A DNA stretch of 64,000 nucleotides from Lepturacanthus savala (lineage: Eukaryota > Chordata > Actinopteri > Scombriformes > Trichiuridae), in the NCBI GenBank assembly GCA_030544235.1, contig CM060462.1, positions 39,122,526 through 39,186,525 on the forward strand, read 5' to 3'. The notes beneath the pieces are model-generated. The model saw only the letters and a list, made by a program, of their open reading frames with translations, ran no database searches and was not told the origin of the DNA. The position numbers were made by a program, and so were the translations under genes. Below are positions 1-11,229 of this stretch, one piece after another; position 1 is the stretch's first letter; each line of letters opens with the position of its first letter.

Positions 1-1090
1 AAAACACGTGCCTGCAAAAAGGCATAAAAAAGCCTGAGAGAGAAAGAGGCACCTGGACACCATCAGTCTCTGAGAAGTAAACATCTCCGACATTCCTCCA
101 GGCACGCTGGACTACAGGGGTCAAAGGTCATGATGACAAACGAGTGACCCGGGAGCCCTGAGAGGCCAAGAGAGGAGCCTCTGGAATCTCTCAGCAGGGG
201 GGACAGGGGGGGACACAGGAACAAATAAAAAAGACAAGTGGACTAAAGGTCTCAGCAAGACCCAACATGTGGATCCACGAGGACTACCGCCGGCCAGAAC
301 CAAGACCGGCTACTCAAGGCCCGCCGAACACACGGCTAACGCTAGGCTAACGGAATCATCAAGGAGGATCATCAAAGTTGTAGCAGGTTGAATCAGGTGA
401 CAGGAAGTGGTGTCACATTTTACTCAGGAATGTGTAATGATAATATTTCATGTGTATGGAGCGGGGGAGGGGCTCCAAACTCATATATATAAACATCTAT
501 ATTCAGACCATGAATATATAAACACCTAATACTTTATTGTATAAGTACATGGGACTGTACGTGGTATTTATCAGGTACATAGAGGGATTTCTGTCTCTAG
601 TCCCATTAGCAGGTTGATATTAGTTTTTACATTATTAATAAAACACAACTGGATAAAGAATTTATTCCCTGACATGTTGATGTGAAGATATCAGAACGGA
701 TGTTAGAGTCAGTGCTGAACTGGACACATTTTAAGGTAAAACTGTTTTATTCAGTGTTTTTACTGCGTTTAATCACCTTCATCTGTTGTTATTGTTTAGA
801 TTGAGAAATCTACAATTATCATTATTACAGCAGCTAAACCACTTCATTGATTACTGAGGATCCAGGTTCATGAATCTACCTCCGTGTCCCTGAGCAAAGA
901 CGCGAGCGGCTTCAGGCCTCCTGATCTGACCCTGACCTCTGACCCCTGACCTCTGACCCCTGTGATATCAGCAGCAGCTTCAGTCCTGTTTAAAGCCGTT
1001 TGCTGTTTGCTGAACGACAGAAAATAACCAGAAACACAAAGTGGGAAAGTGAGTCAGACTCAAAATGAACCACAAACTTCATCACTGCTT

Positions 1091-1091
<1 letters not shown>
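1..1091. other. Unique intergenic sequence, no gene seen
   Basis: Mixed-composition DNA with no convincing exon. The only notable piece is a short tandem run of TGACCTC/TGACCCC at about 920-961. Read on the minus strand it makes AGGTCA-like half-sites spaced by one base. The remainder holds nothing I can name. Confidence 0.6.
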
Positions 1092-1129
<38 letters not shown>

Positions 1130-1232
1130 TAACACACACACACACACACACACACACTGTAACACACACACACACACACTGTAACACACACACACACACA
1201 CACACACACTGTAACACACACACACACACACT

Positions 1233-1263
<31 letters not shown>

Positions 1264-1283
1264 TGTAATACACACACACACAC
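1092..1283. repeat. Compound CA minisatellite with CTGTAA spacers
   Basis: Blocks of (CA)n of variable length are separated by the hexamer CTGTAA, which recurs about five times. The regular spacer shows that the array grew as a higher-order unit and not by simple dinucleotide slippage alone. Confidence 0.9.
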
Positions 1284-1410
1284 TGGTTTATCTGACCCTG
1301 TGGGGTCCTTATCAAATACCTACATTGTGGGGACCACTGTCTCTAAATGATACAGACATAGTTTCAACTACAGGAAATCTATCAGGCCAATGTCCCCACT
1401 GAGATAGATA

Positions 1411-1423
1411 AACACACACCACA

Positions 1424-1475
<52 letters not shown>
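1411..1475. repeat. (CA)n microsatellite
   Basis: A short ACC-interrupted CA tract passes into a pure CA run of about 40 bases. Confidence 0.9.
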
Positions 1476-1909
1476 TCCCATTAGTAAACCCTTCCTGAGA
1501 ACCCTCGGCAGCTCATGGGTTCGATGACTCATCCTGGGACATCTGCTGCCTCCTGAATCTGGATCTGGACCCGGATCGTGGTCCCTGATCCTGGTCCAGC
1601 TGGTCCGGGAAGGAGACGAGGAATCCTGATACTACTACTGATAATACTACTGATACTACTACATATTACTACTATAATACTACGTTATTTACAGCTGCAA
1701 TAACCTCAGTATATATTACTCAGTATTATAGTATATATACAACTACTACTACTACTAATATATATTCTGACTATAATACTACTAATAATAATATATATTA
1801 CTACTATATAGAGGATTTAGAATGCACTACAGACACTGGTGAAGGTTTATAATGATATTCTAAATGCGTCTAAAGACTTTATCTCATTCTTGTCCTTGTA
1901 CCTTTTATT
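1476..1909. other. Intergenic sequence with ACT/ATA-rich patch
   Basis: Unique sequence to about 1620, then an AT-rich stretch of irregular TACTAC and ATATAT motifs to about 1810. The last 100 bases run into the degenerate LINE fragment and may belong to it. Confidence 0.5.
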
Positions 1910-1966
1910 GCTGCATTTGACAGAATCAACCATCAGATCCTACGGCAGAGATTGAAGCATTATTGG
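1910..1966 (+). mobile_element. L2-type LINE reverse transcriptase fragment, 5' part
   Basis: One frame reads AAFDRINHQILRQRLKHYW. This matches the reverse-transcriptase block of fish L2-type LINEs, where AAFDTVDH-ILL-RL-HWVG is typical. The reading is broken immediately downstream by the 21-bp array. The other half of the same domain resumes at 4099. Upstream sequence is probably part of the same degenerate copy, but its frame is not clean. Family assignment is from recalled consensus motifs. Confidence 0.65.
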
Positions 1967-4098
1967 TATAATTATTGGTATAAAGGGGCCGTATAAAGGT
2001 ATAAAGGGACCGTATAAAGGTATAAAGGGACCGTATAAAGGTATAAAGGGACCGTATAAAGGTATAAAGGGACCGTATAAAGGTATAAAGGGACCGTATA
2101 AAGGTATAAAGGGACCGTATAAAGGTATAAAGGGACCGTATAAAGGTATAAAGGGACCGTATAAAGGTATAAAGGGACCGTATAAAGGTATAAAGGGACC
2201 GTATAAAGGTATAAAGGGACCGTATAAAAGTATAAAGGGACCGTATAAAGGTATAAAGGGACCGTATAAAGGTATAAAGGGACCGTATAAAGGTATAAAG
2301 GGACCGTATAAAGGTATAAAGGGACCGTATAAAGGTATAAAGGGACCGTATAAAGGTATAAAGGGACTATATAAAGGTATAAAGGGGCCGTATAAAGGTA
2401 TAAAGGGACCGTATAAAGGTATAAAGGGACCGTATAAAGGTATAAAGGGACCGTATAAAGGTATAAAGGGGCCGTATAAAGGTATAAAGGGACCGTATAA
2501 AGGTATAAAGGGACTATATAAAGGTATAAAGGGGCCGTATAAAGGTATAAAGGGACCGTATAAAGGTATAAAGGGACTGTATAAAGGTATAAAGGGGCCG
2601 TATAAAGGTATAAAGGGACTGTATAAAGGTATAAAGGGACCGTATAAAGGTATAAAGGGACCGTATAAAGGTATAAAGGGACCGTATAAAGGTATAAAGG
2701 GACCGTATAAAGGTATAAAGGGACCGTATAAAGGTATAAAGGGACTGTATAAAGGTATAAAGGGGCCGTATAAAGGTATAAAGGGACCGTATAAAGGTAT
2801 AAAGGGACTGTATAAAGGTATAAAGGGACCGTATAAAGGTATAAAGGGACTGTATAAAGGTATAAAGGGACTGTATAAAGGTATAAAGGGGCCGTATAAA
2901 GGTATAAAGGGACCGTATAAAGGTATAAAGGGACTGTATAAAGGTATAAAGGGACTGTATAAAGGTATAAAGGGACTATATAAAGGTATAAAGGGACCGT
3001 ATAAAAGTATAAAGGGACCGTATAAAGGTATAAAGGGACTGTATAAAGGTATAAAGGGACCGTATAAAGGTATAAAGGGACCGTATAAAGGTATAAAGGG
3101 ACTGTATAAAGGTATAAAGGGACCGTATAAAGGTATAAAGGGACTATATAAAGGTATAAAGGGACCATATAAAGGTATAAAGGGACCGTATAAAGGTATA
3201 AAGGGACCGTATAAAGGTATAAAGGGACCGTATAAAGGTATAAAGGGACTGTATAAAGGTATAAAGGGACTATATAAAGGTATAAAGGGACTATATAAAG
3301 GTATAAAGGGACTATATAAAGGTATAAAGGGACCGTATAAAGGTATAAAGGGACTGTATAAAGGTATAAAGGGACCGTATAAAGGTATAAAGGGACCGTA
3401 TAAAGGTATAAAGGGACCGTATAAAGGTATAAAGGGACTATATAAAGGTATAAAGGGACCGTATAAAGGTATAAAGGGACTATATAAAGGTATAAAGGGA
3501 CCGTATAAAGGTATAAAGGGACCGTATAAAGGTATAAAGGGACTATATAAAGGTATAAAGGGACCGTATAAAGGTATAAAGGGACCGTATAAAGGTATAA
3601 AGGGACTATATAAAGGTATAAAGGGACCGTATAAAGGTATAAAGGGACCGTATAAAGGTATAAAGGGACTATATAAAGGTATAAAGGGACCGTATAAAGG
3701 TATAAAGGGACTATATAAAGGTATAAAGGGACCGTATAAAGGTATAAAGGGACTATATAAAGGTATAAAGGGACTGTATAAAGGTATAAAGGGACCGTAT
3801 AAAGGTATAAAGGGACTATATAAAGGTATAAAGGGACCGTATAAAGGTATAAAGGGACCGTATAAAGGTATAAAGGGACTATATAAAGGTATAAAGGGAC
3901 CGTATAAAGGTATAAAGGGACCGTATAAAGGTATAAAGGGACTATATAAAGGTATAAAGGGACCGTATAAAGGTATAAAGGGACCGTATAAAGGTATAAA
4001 GGGACTATATAAAGGTATAAAGGGACCGTATAAAGGTATAAAGGGACCGTATAAAGGTATAAAGGGACTGTATAAAGGTATAAAGGGACTGTATAAAG
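1967..4098. repeat. 21-bp minisatellite, about 100 copies
   Basis: The unit is GGTATAAAGGGACCGTATAA plus one A, with variants GACTGTAT, GACTATAT and GGGCCGTAT. Because 21 is a multiple of three and the minus-strand unit lacks stops, it gives a meaningless 398-codon open frame of a 7-residue repeat on the minus strand (1972-3168). On the plus strand the unit reads GIKGPYK. That resembles the GIKG segment expected at exactly this point of the flanking LINE, so the array probably arose from LINE sequence. Confidence 0.95.
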
Positions 4099-4880
4099 GC
4101 TCAGATCCGTCCCAGTTTGTTCATGTTAATGTTTCTTCTATCCATACTAAAGTTAGACATGGAGTTCCGCAAGGTTCTGTGTTTGGACCAATAAGTTTTA
4201 CCCTTTATATGCTTCCTTTAGGTCAAATTATGAGGAAACACTATTAATTTCCACTGTTACACCGATGATACACAACTCTATCTGTCAAATAAATCCAAAT
4301 GAAACCAACCAGAAAAACTTCAACATGTATTAAGGACATAAAATCTTGGATGACGTGAAACTTTCTGCTGCTAAACTCAGACTAAACTGAAGTTATTGGG
4401 TCTGAACACCTGAGATATTCAACTACTTTGGATGGCATCTCCTTGGCCTCCAACTCAAATGGAGAAATCTGGGAGTTATCTTTGATCCAGATATGTCACT
4501 AACTGCCACATTAATTTCCTTGACAACATAGTAAAGGTCAAAGGTCAGACGCTTCCTGTCTCTAAAAGATGCAGGAAAAGGTTTGTCCATTATACTTGTT
4601 TCTTCCAGTCTGGATGACTGAAGTTCTGTTTGTGATGCTTTCTGGTTGAATTGTGAAAATGAATTGGTCACGTGTGTGAAAGGACTTTTGAACATCAGGA
4701 ATCCTCTAAGCTACGTTCAGCCTTTAGTTTCTGTGTCTGCTCAGTAAATTAAATGAGATTCAACATTTAAACACGTGGAACAGGTAGAGCTGCTGTGGTT
4801 GTTTCTATCAGAGGTCGATGAGGTGAAAACATCAGCTGCCTTCAAACAGCACATCAGGCTTTTGATGGAAGAACCTTCTC
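4099..4880 (+). mobile_element. L2-type LINE reverse transcriptase fragment, 3' part
   Basis: Directly after the array one frame reads SDPSQFVHVN, then RHGVPQGSVFGPISFTLYM (4155-4211), the conserved block just before the catalytic site in L2-type reverse transcriptases. The following catalytic region is frameshifted: ACACCGATGATACACAACTC at about 4259 corresponds to the ADDTQLY block. Further downstream, pieces resembling the C-terminal part (about 4320-4760) carry several stops. It is an old, dead copy. Together with 1910-1966 it is one element split by the minisatellite. Confidence 0.75.
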
Positions 4881-4882
4881 TG

Positions 4883-4967
<85 letters not shown>
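4883..4967. repeat. (CA)n microsatellite
   Basis: Pure CA run of about 84 bases just after the LINE fragment. Confidence 0.95.
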
Positions 4968-4969
<2 letters not shown>

Positions 4970-5275
4970 CAGGCAGCTGGTTAGAGAGTCTGTCACAAAG
5001 CAAATCACAAAGGGAATAATTTAAATGGGTGAGCAGCACCTTTCATCACATCAAACTGAGACATGAACGTCACTGCAGGAAAAAGATGAAGATGAAGATG
5101 AAGTCACCAGAGTCACATTCACACCGAGGTTCAACATGTCGTTTTCTTCTAATCAGCCTGATGTAGAGACGTGTGATTACGTTGTTTGGCTGAACTCTGT
5201 TTTCTATGTGTGGATCATAAATTATTATCATTAGATTCAATTATTATCCCTTTCCTTCAGCATGGATAACTGGAT
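4968..5275. other. Unique intergenic sequence
   Basis: No exon or named element seen. It contains a short AAGATG repeat at about 5080-5103. Confidence 0.5.
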
Positions 5276-7909
5276 ATTATCCATTATAGTTATAATAACT
5301 AGTTATAGTATAGTAGTTAGTATATAGTTATAGTCACTAGTTATAGTATAGTAGTTAGTATATAGTTATAGTGACTAGTTATAGTATAGTAGTTAGTATA
5401 TAGTTATAGTGACTAGTTACTAGTTATAGTATAGTAGTTAGTATATAGTTATAGTAACTAGTTATAGTATAATAGTTAGTATATAGTTATAGTAACTAGT
5501 TATAGTATAGTAGTTAGTATATAGTTATAGTTACTAGTTATAGTATAGTAGTTAGTATATAGTTATAGTGACTAGTTACTAGTTATAGTATAGTAGTTAG
5601 TATATAGTTATAGTAACTAGTTATAGTATAATAGTTAGTATATAGTTATAGTAACTAGTTATAGTATAGTAGTTAGTATATAGTTATAGTTACTAGTTAT
5701 AGTATAGTAGTTAGCATATAGTTATAGTTACTAGTTATAGTATAGTAGTTAGTATATAGTTATAGTTACTAGTTATAGTATAGTAGTTAGCATATAATTA
5801 TAGTTACTAGTTATAGTATAGTAGTTAGTATATAGTTATAGTAACTAGTTATAGTATAGTAGTTAGTATATAGTTATAGTTACTAGTTATAGTATAGTAG
5901 TTAGTATATAGTTATAGTAACTAGTTATAGTATAGTAGTTAGCATATAGTTATAGTTACTAGTTATAGTATAGTAGTTAGTATATAGTTATAGTTACTAG
6001 TTATAGTATAGTAGTTAGCATATAATTATAGTTACTAGTTATAGTATAGTAGTTAGTATATAGTTATAGTAACTAGTTATAGTATAGTAGTTAGTATATA
6101 GTTATAGTTACTAGTTATAGTATAGTAGTTAGTATATAGTTATAGTAACTAGTTATAGTATAGTAGTTAGCATATAGTTATAGTTACTAGTTATAGTATA
6201 GTAGTTAGCATATAGTTATAGTTACTAGTTATAGTATAGTAGTTAGTATATAGTTATAGTTACTAGTTATAGTATAGTAGTTAGTATATAGTTATAGTAA
6301 CTAGTTATAGTATAGTAGTTAGTATATAGTTATAGTTACTAGTTATAGTATAGTAGTTAGTATATAGTTATAGTTACTAGTTATAGTATAGTAGTTAGCA
6401 TATAGTTATAGTTACTAGTTATAGTATAGTAGTTAGTATATAGTTATAGTTACTAGTTATAGTATAGTAGTTAGTATATAGTTATAGTTACTAGTTATAG
6501 TATAGTAGTTAGTATATAGTTATAGTTACTAGTTATAGTATAGTAGTTAGTATATAGTTATAGTTACTAGTTATAGTATAGTAGTTAGTATATAGTTATA
6601 GTAACTAGTTATAGTATAGTAGTTAGTATATAGTTATAGTAACTAGTTATAGTATAGTAGTTAGTATATAGTTATAGTTACTAGTTATAGTATAGTAGTT
6701 AGTATATAGTTATAGTAACTAGTTATAGTATAGTAGTTAGTATATAGTTATAGTTACTAGTTATAGTATAGTAGTTAGTATATAGTTATAGTAACTAGTT
6801 ATAGTATAGTAGTTAGTATATAGTTATAGTTACTAGTTATAGTATAGTAGTTAGTATATAGTTATAGTTACTAGTTATAGTATAGTAGTTAGTATATAGT
6901 TATAGTTACTAGTTATAGTATAGTAGTTAGTATATAGTTATAGTTACTAGTTATAGTATAGTAGTTAGTATATAGTTATAGTTACTAGTTATAGTATAGT
7001 AGTTAGTATATAGTTATAGTAACTAGTTATAGTATAGTAGTTAGTATATAGTTATAGTAACTAGTTATAGTATAGTAGTTAGTATATAGTTATAGTTACT
7101 AGTTATAGTATAGTAGTTAGTATATAGTTATAGTTACTAGTTATAGTATAGTAGTTAGTATATAGTTATAGTTACTAGTTATAGTATAGTAGTTAGTATA
7201 TAGTTATAGTAACTAGTTATAGTATAGTAGTTAGTATATAGTTATAGTTACTAGTTATAGTATAGTAGTTAATATATAGTTATAGTTACTAGTTATAGTA
7301 TAGTAGTTAGTATATAGTTATAGTTACTAGTTATAGTATAGTAGTTAGTATATAGTTATAGTAACTAGTTATAGTATAGTAGTTAGTATATAGTTATAGT
7401 AACTAGTTATAGTATAGTAGTTAGTATATAGTTATAGTTACTAGTTATAGTATAGTAGTTAGTATATAGTTATAGTTACTAGTTATAGTATAGTAGTTAG
7501 TATATAGTTATAGTAACTAGTTATAGTATAGTAGTTAGTATATAGTTATAGTAACTAGTTATAGTATAGTAGTTAGTATATAGTTATAGTTACTAGTTAT
7601 AGTATAGTAGTTAGTATATAGTTATAGTTACTAGTTATAGTATAGTAGTTAGTATATAGTTATAGTTACTAGTTATAGTATAGTAGTTAGTATATAGTTA
7701 TAGTAACTAGTTATAGTATAGTAGTTAGTATATAGTTATAGTTACTAGTTATAGTATAGTAGTTAGTATATAGTTATAGTAACTAGTTATAATATAGTAG
7801 TTAATATATAGTTATAGTAACTAGTTATAGTATAGTAGTTAGTATATAGTTATAGTCACTACTTATAGTATAGTAGTTAGTATATAATTATAGTAACTAG
7901 TTATAGTGT
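5276..7909. repeat. 38-bp AT-rich minisatellite, about 69 copies
   Basis: The unit has the core ACTAGTTATAGTATAGTAG followed by TTAGTATATAGTTATAGTT, 38 bp in all. Variation lies mainly in the base before ACTAGT (T, A, C or G) and in GTATAT/GCATAT. Near the left end a partial duplication, ACTAGTTACTAGTTATAG, occurs twice 159 bp apart. That equals four units plus 7 bp and indicates an early higher-order block. There are stops in every frame. Confidence 0.95.
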
Positions 7910-8694
7910 AAATAATAGATAAATATTTGTAAACAATTTTGTGGATAGTTCCCATAAATGTCTATTGTCTCTAATTAGCATCAAACCTATTTCATTTACT
8001 ATATCTCTGTTTAATGTAGCATCAGATTGGAAGCAAAAACACAAATAGTGAATCTCGTACAAAGTGTAAATATATTGCGGCATCGAGGGGTTAAACCGTT
8101 CAGCGACTGTAGTTTGACCAGATGATGGAACTCAGCTGGACGTTAGAGACACTAACAGCTCGGAGATATTTATCGATGTCAGAGTCACAGAAGATGAAGA
8201 CAAACAGTCTGGTTTCATCGTTTCGTGACCAGCTCTGATCTCGACCCTCAGGTCATGTGACGCTGCAGGTTTTATCAGAGGAGTGGGGAGGGGGTCATCT
8301 GGAGGTCTGGACTGTTGTGACCTCCCTAGGTCTGTGGAGTGAGGTTGTGGCTTGGTGGATGGGGAGTTGGGGGGTTAGTGGATCGGGGGTTGGGGGTCGG
8401 GGGTCGGGGGGTCTTGGGTTTTGTCTGGTCTAAACGTGTCCTCCAGTCCTCAGCTGTGATTAGTGGATCAGCCTCTCAGGGCTCAGCGGACTCCTCATGA
8501 CTTCAGGCTTCAACACAACAATTAACCACCGCTGGACTTTCCACTTTCCCCCAAACTCTGCTCCAAACAAACACCACAGCCACAAAAACAATGAATGTTT
8601 TTCCACCAACAACATGTTTGTTTGTTTTCTTTGGTCTGAATCACCTAAACACTTATATTATCTGTGTTTTACTAGATAGTTTGACCTGTTATCG
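7910..8694. other. Unique intergenic sequence
   Basis: No convincing exon on either strand. About 8280-8410 is G-rich with short GGGGTTGGGGG-type runs. The rest is unremarkable. Confidence 0.5.
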
Positions 8695-8875
8695 CATAAG
8701 AATGACTTTATCTTTGTTTTTCTAAAAAGGCTGTGATATAAAATCTATGCTTTTACAGTTAAGCATGAAAAGGGAGCTTTTATTTTGAAGGACATACAAT
8801 TTATGAGGTCACATGACCAGAATATCCCTATTGCTGATATACATATGACATGTGAACATCACTGTCTCACAACTT
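8695..8875 (+). mobile_element. Dispersed repeat, copy 1 (unclassified MITE/SINE-like)
   Basis: About 180 bp from CATAAGAATGACTTTATC to CTGTCTCACAACT match 11230-11400 over the whole length with scattered substitutions. This shows a mobile or otherwise dispersed sequence present twice in the window. No coding capacity and no clear terminal inverted repeats are seen. Copy 1 abuts the telomere-like array on its right. Confidence 0.7.
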
Positions 8876-8879
8876 AACA

Positions 8880-9064
8880 TGGGTTAGGGTAACCCTAACC
8901 CTAACCCTAAACCTAACCCTAATGCTAATGCTAACCCTAACGTTAACCCTAACGCTAACCCCAACCCTAACCCTAACCCTAACCCCAACCCTAACGCTAA
9001 CACTAACCCTAACGTTCACCCTAACCCTAACCCTAATGCTAATCTTAACGCTAACCCTAACTGC
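8880..9064. repeat. Degenerate interstitial telomere-like (CCCTAA)n array
   Basis: The array opens with GGGTTAGGGTAACCCTAACC, a head-to-head junction of TTAGGG and CCCTAA. It continues as CCCTAA with variants CGTTAA, CGCTAA, TGCTAA and CCCCAA. A weaker patch (CCTAACCTTAACCCTAAAC) recurs at 9943-9963. Confidence 0.85.
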
Positions 9065-9206
9065 ACCCAATTCCATATCCAAGTTTAATTTATTTGATTT
9101 TATTATTAAATTTATTATAATTTCCTAATAACATCATACCGTATAAAGACCTACAGTTCAAAAGATTTTCACATAAATTATCACTTCCTGGTTTATATTT
9201 CCCACA

Positions 9207-9452
9207 ATGCCGCTCTTCCCCTCTAAAATTCTAAAAACCTTTATATCTTCTAAACCGCTTTGGATTTCCAAGAAATATTTTCCCTTCCAGACTCAGCATA
9301 ACCCCCTGCCTCGGATTACATACGTCTCACAACCAGCTCTAAAGAACAAAAAAAATTCTGACACCCTCACACAGAGGGAAGATCAGTTTATTGAAGAAAA
9401 GGTGGAAAAGACACCAAGCCGTTCGCCATGGGAACCTCCCCACCTAGAGCAG
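9207..9452 (+). CDS. Putative first coding exon of an unidentified small gene
   Basis: An ATG (CACAATGCC context) opens a frame of 82 codons that ends at a strong donor, GAGCAG|GTGAGTCC, with the intron starting near 9453. The product is basic and rich in S, K and P, with PRITYVSQPALKNKK and SPWEPPHLEQ segments. It looks like real protein sequence and not repeat translation. I do not recognise the family. A phase-compatible acceptor follows at about 9525. The evidence is only coding-like composition plus splice consensus, so this could be a pseudogene. Confidence 0.35.
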
Positions 9453-9526
9453 GTGAGTCCAACTCCCTTTACCGGATCAACCCACCCATAAAAACTGGCT
9501 TTTCCTCAAAATTGTGATTTCCAGAT

Positions 9527-9580
9527 CCCTGGGACTGTGCAGTATATGAAGTACAGGGATCATAACCAGTACCTGTTGGG
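9527..9580 (+). pseudogene. Putative second exon of the same gene, broken by a hAT-type element
   Basis: After a TTTCCAG acceptor the frame continues in phase as IPGTVQYMKYRDHNQYLLG. It is then interrupted at 9581 by a 198-bp inverted-repeat element. Downstream host sequence resumes at 9779. The frame can be read through the insertion to a stop at 9842, but that protein is derived from the transposon. Element plus 8-bp duplication (206 bp) is not a multiple of three, so the insertion shifts the frame. If the gene is real, this copy is probably damaged or uses another exon end. Confidence 0.3.
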
Positions 9581-9778
9581 CAGGGGTCTCCAACCCTGGT
9601 CCTGGTTCTACTGTGGGTGCAGGTTTTTGTTCCAACCAAGCAGGAACACACCTGATTCTACTAATCAACCATTAAGGCCCTTGCTATGGAGCTTCATTAG
9701 CAGAATCAGGTGTTCCTGCTTGGTTGGAACCAAAACCTGTACCCACAGTAGAACCAGGACCAGGTTTGGAGACACCTG
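9581..9778. mobile_element. hAT-type foldback MITE
   Basis: Long terminal inverted repeats start CAGGGGTCTCCAACCCTGGT on the left. On the right they start CAGGTGTCTCCAAACCTGGT (reverse complement), and the match extends through GTTCTACTGTGGGT. The CAGG start is typical of hAT ends. The flanks CTGTTGGG and CTCTTGGG agree at 7 of 8 bases, as expected for an 8-bp hAT target duplication. The element is non-autonomous with no transposase. Related fragments occur at 10924, 11116 and 43632. Confidence 0.8.
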
Positions 9779-10014
9779 CTCTTGGGAATGGGAACACTAC
9801 AGTGTGGCTGGTGCTGTTTTCCTGATCCCTGAAGGTGGCTAGGAAGGCAGCGCTCGGTCGGGGCTGGTCCTGATCACCTCCTGGGGGGAACTCTTTGCAG
9901 GGTAGCTAGCCCCCTATCAAACCTTAGATAACCCTGACCCAGGTCCTAACCTTAACCCTAAACTAATTAAAATCCCTCCCTGTACTATTGGATGTCGGGT
10001 TGGACTTCAATCAG

Positions 10015-10221
10015 GCTGCGGTTCTCCTTCCTCCTGATTCCTTTATACTCAGAGATTATAATAACACCAACTTAACCAGAGGTCTGGTTTGGACTGGAAA
10101 CTTGGGGGAACCTCCTCGTTTCCTCCGGTTCTATCCTTTCAGGATTCAGTTGGAACAGGCCCTAAAGGTTCATGCAGCAGGGTTCACGTCACCCGACCGT
10201 GTAAAATCTTACCTGCAATAA
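10015..10221 (+). CDS. Putative terminal exon of the unidentified small gene
   Basis: After CTTCAATCAG the frame runs 68 codons to TAA. It reads AAVLLPPDSFILRDYNNTNL, continues through WTGNLGEPPRFLRFYPF, and ends VKSYLQ. This is clean, aromatic- and charge-balanced protein-like sequence. The frame is also open upstream to about 9967, so the exact 5' edge is unsure. It may be the last exon of the gene starting at 9207, or a separate pseudogene piece. Function is not recognised. Confidence 0.35.
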   Translation, partial: AAVLLPPDSFILRDYNNTNLTRGLVWTGNLGEPPRFLRFYPFRIQLEQALKVHAAGFTSPDRVKSYLQ

Positions 10222-10923
10222 CATTCACTGATTTGAGGATTTTGTCTATAAACTTAATTTCCTGCTGGTTGTGGAACTTTCAGCCAGTGACAGGAGGAAG
10301 TTTTGAGACTCTAAAGCCAAAAAGAAGCAGTTTGTTGTTGAGGCGTAGAATCAGTAGAATGCTTTAACACCATTTACCTTCAAATAATTAAAAATACGAG
10401 CTCAGAGTCGGTTCAGGTGAATAAAGTGAAGTCCCAGCTGCTGAATCTGCACTCTGCCAGTGTTGGAGTCTCCTTTCTAATCCGTCGCTGCTGCCGGGGC
10501 TTGATGAGTCAAGTCAAAGCTTCTGAAGCAGAGACGGATCACCTGAGGCTGTGAATCGGGGCTCGTTGTGTCGGGGCTTGTAGCAGCAGAGTCTCCGCTC
10601 CTGTGTCGGCCAGGTGACAGCATCATTCCTCACGCCGGTTCAGGGCTGAGGCAGCGACACTTTCTTCTCTGGAACTAAGCCGCTGTGTTCAGAGTCAAGT
10701 TTGGACAAACATCTGTTGGTGGTTCTCAAACTAATCAGTTTTCCCTCCTGGAGCTGCTGCGGTTCAATGAGCCCGGGAGTTTTGTGGTAGGGTCCAAGTC
10801 AACCAGGTCCTAGTTGAGCCCAAAAACGACTTTTTTAACCTTTATTCATACAGGTAAGTATCTCAGTGACCTGTCTGAGCAGCAGCGATTACACAAAGCT
10901 ACAACAAACCAGACGATATAGAC
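10222..10923. other. Unique sequence, moderately CpG-containing
   Basis: No gene seen. About 10440-10640 is comparatively CpG-rich and free of repeats, and may be regulatory. This is an impression only. Confidence 0.35.
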
Positions 10924-11000
10924 CAGGGGCCACCGATCCTGGTCCAGAAGGACCGGAGTGGGTCCAGGTTTTTGTTCGGATGAGGACAAGGACATTGTAG
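10924..11000. mobile_element. hAT-type foldback fragment
   Basis: CAGGGGCCACCGATCCTGGT followed by GGGTCCAGGTTTTTGTTC resembles the left end of the 9581 element. The right end is missing. Confidence 0.5.
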
Positions 11001-11115
11001 TCCTCAAAGGATTTATCTTTATCCTTTAGAGGTAGAGGTAGAGTCTTGTCCTGATGAGGTGGTTCTGTTGATCCATGTGTCGGTGGAAGGGTTGATTGGT
11101 TTCATTTCTGTAGAC

Positions 11116-11229
11116 CAGGGGTCACTGATCCTGGTCCAGAAGGACCAGAGTGGGTCCAGGTTTTAGTTCCAACCAGCAGTAACAACCTGATTCTACTAAT
11201 GAACCCGTAGAGCCATTGATAAGGACCTT
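11116..11229. mobile_element. hAT-type foldback fragment
   Basis: CAGGGGTCACTGATCCTGGT, then GGTTTTAGTTCCAACCAGCAG and CTGATTCTACTAAT, as in the elements at 9581 and 43632. It stops at AAGGACCTT, where dispersed repeat copy 2 begins, so one inserted into or recombined with the other. Confidence 0.6.

Noticed and set aside
5276..7909. CRISPR-like regular repeats
   Set aside because: Units are contiguous without unique spacers, and the sequence is eukaryotic. They are minisatellites, as are all other arrays in the window.
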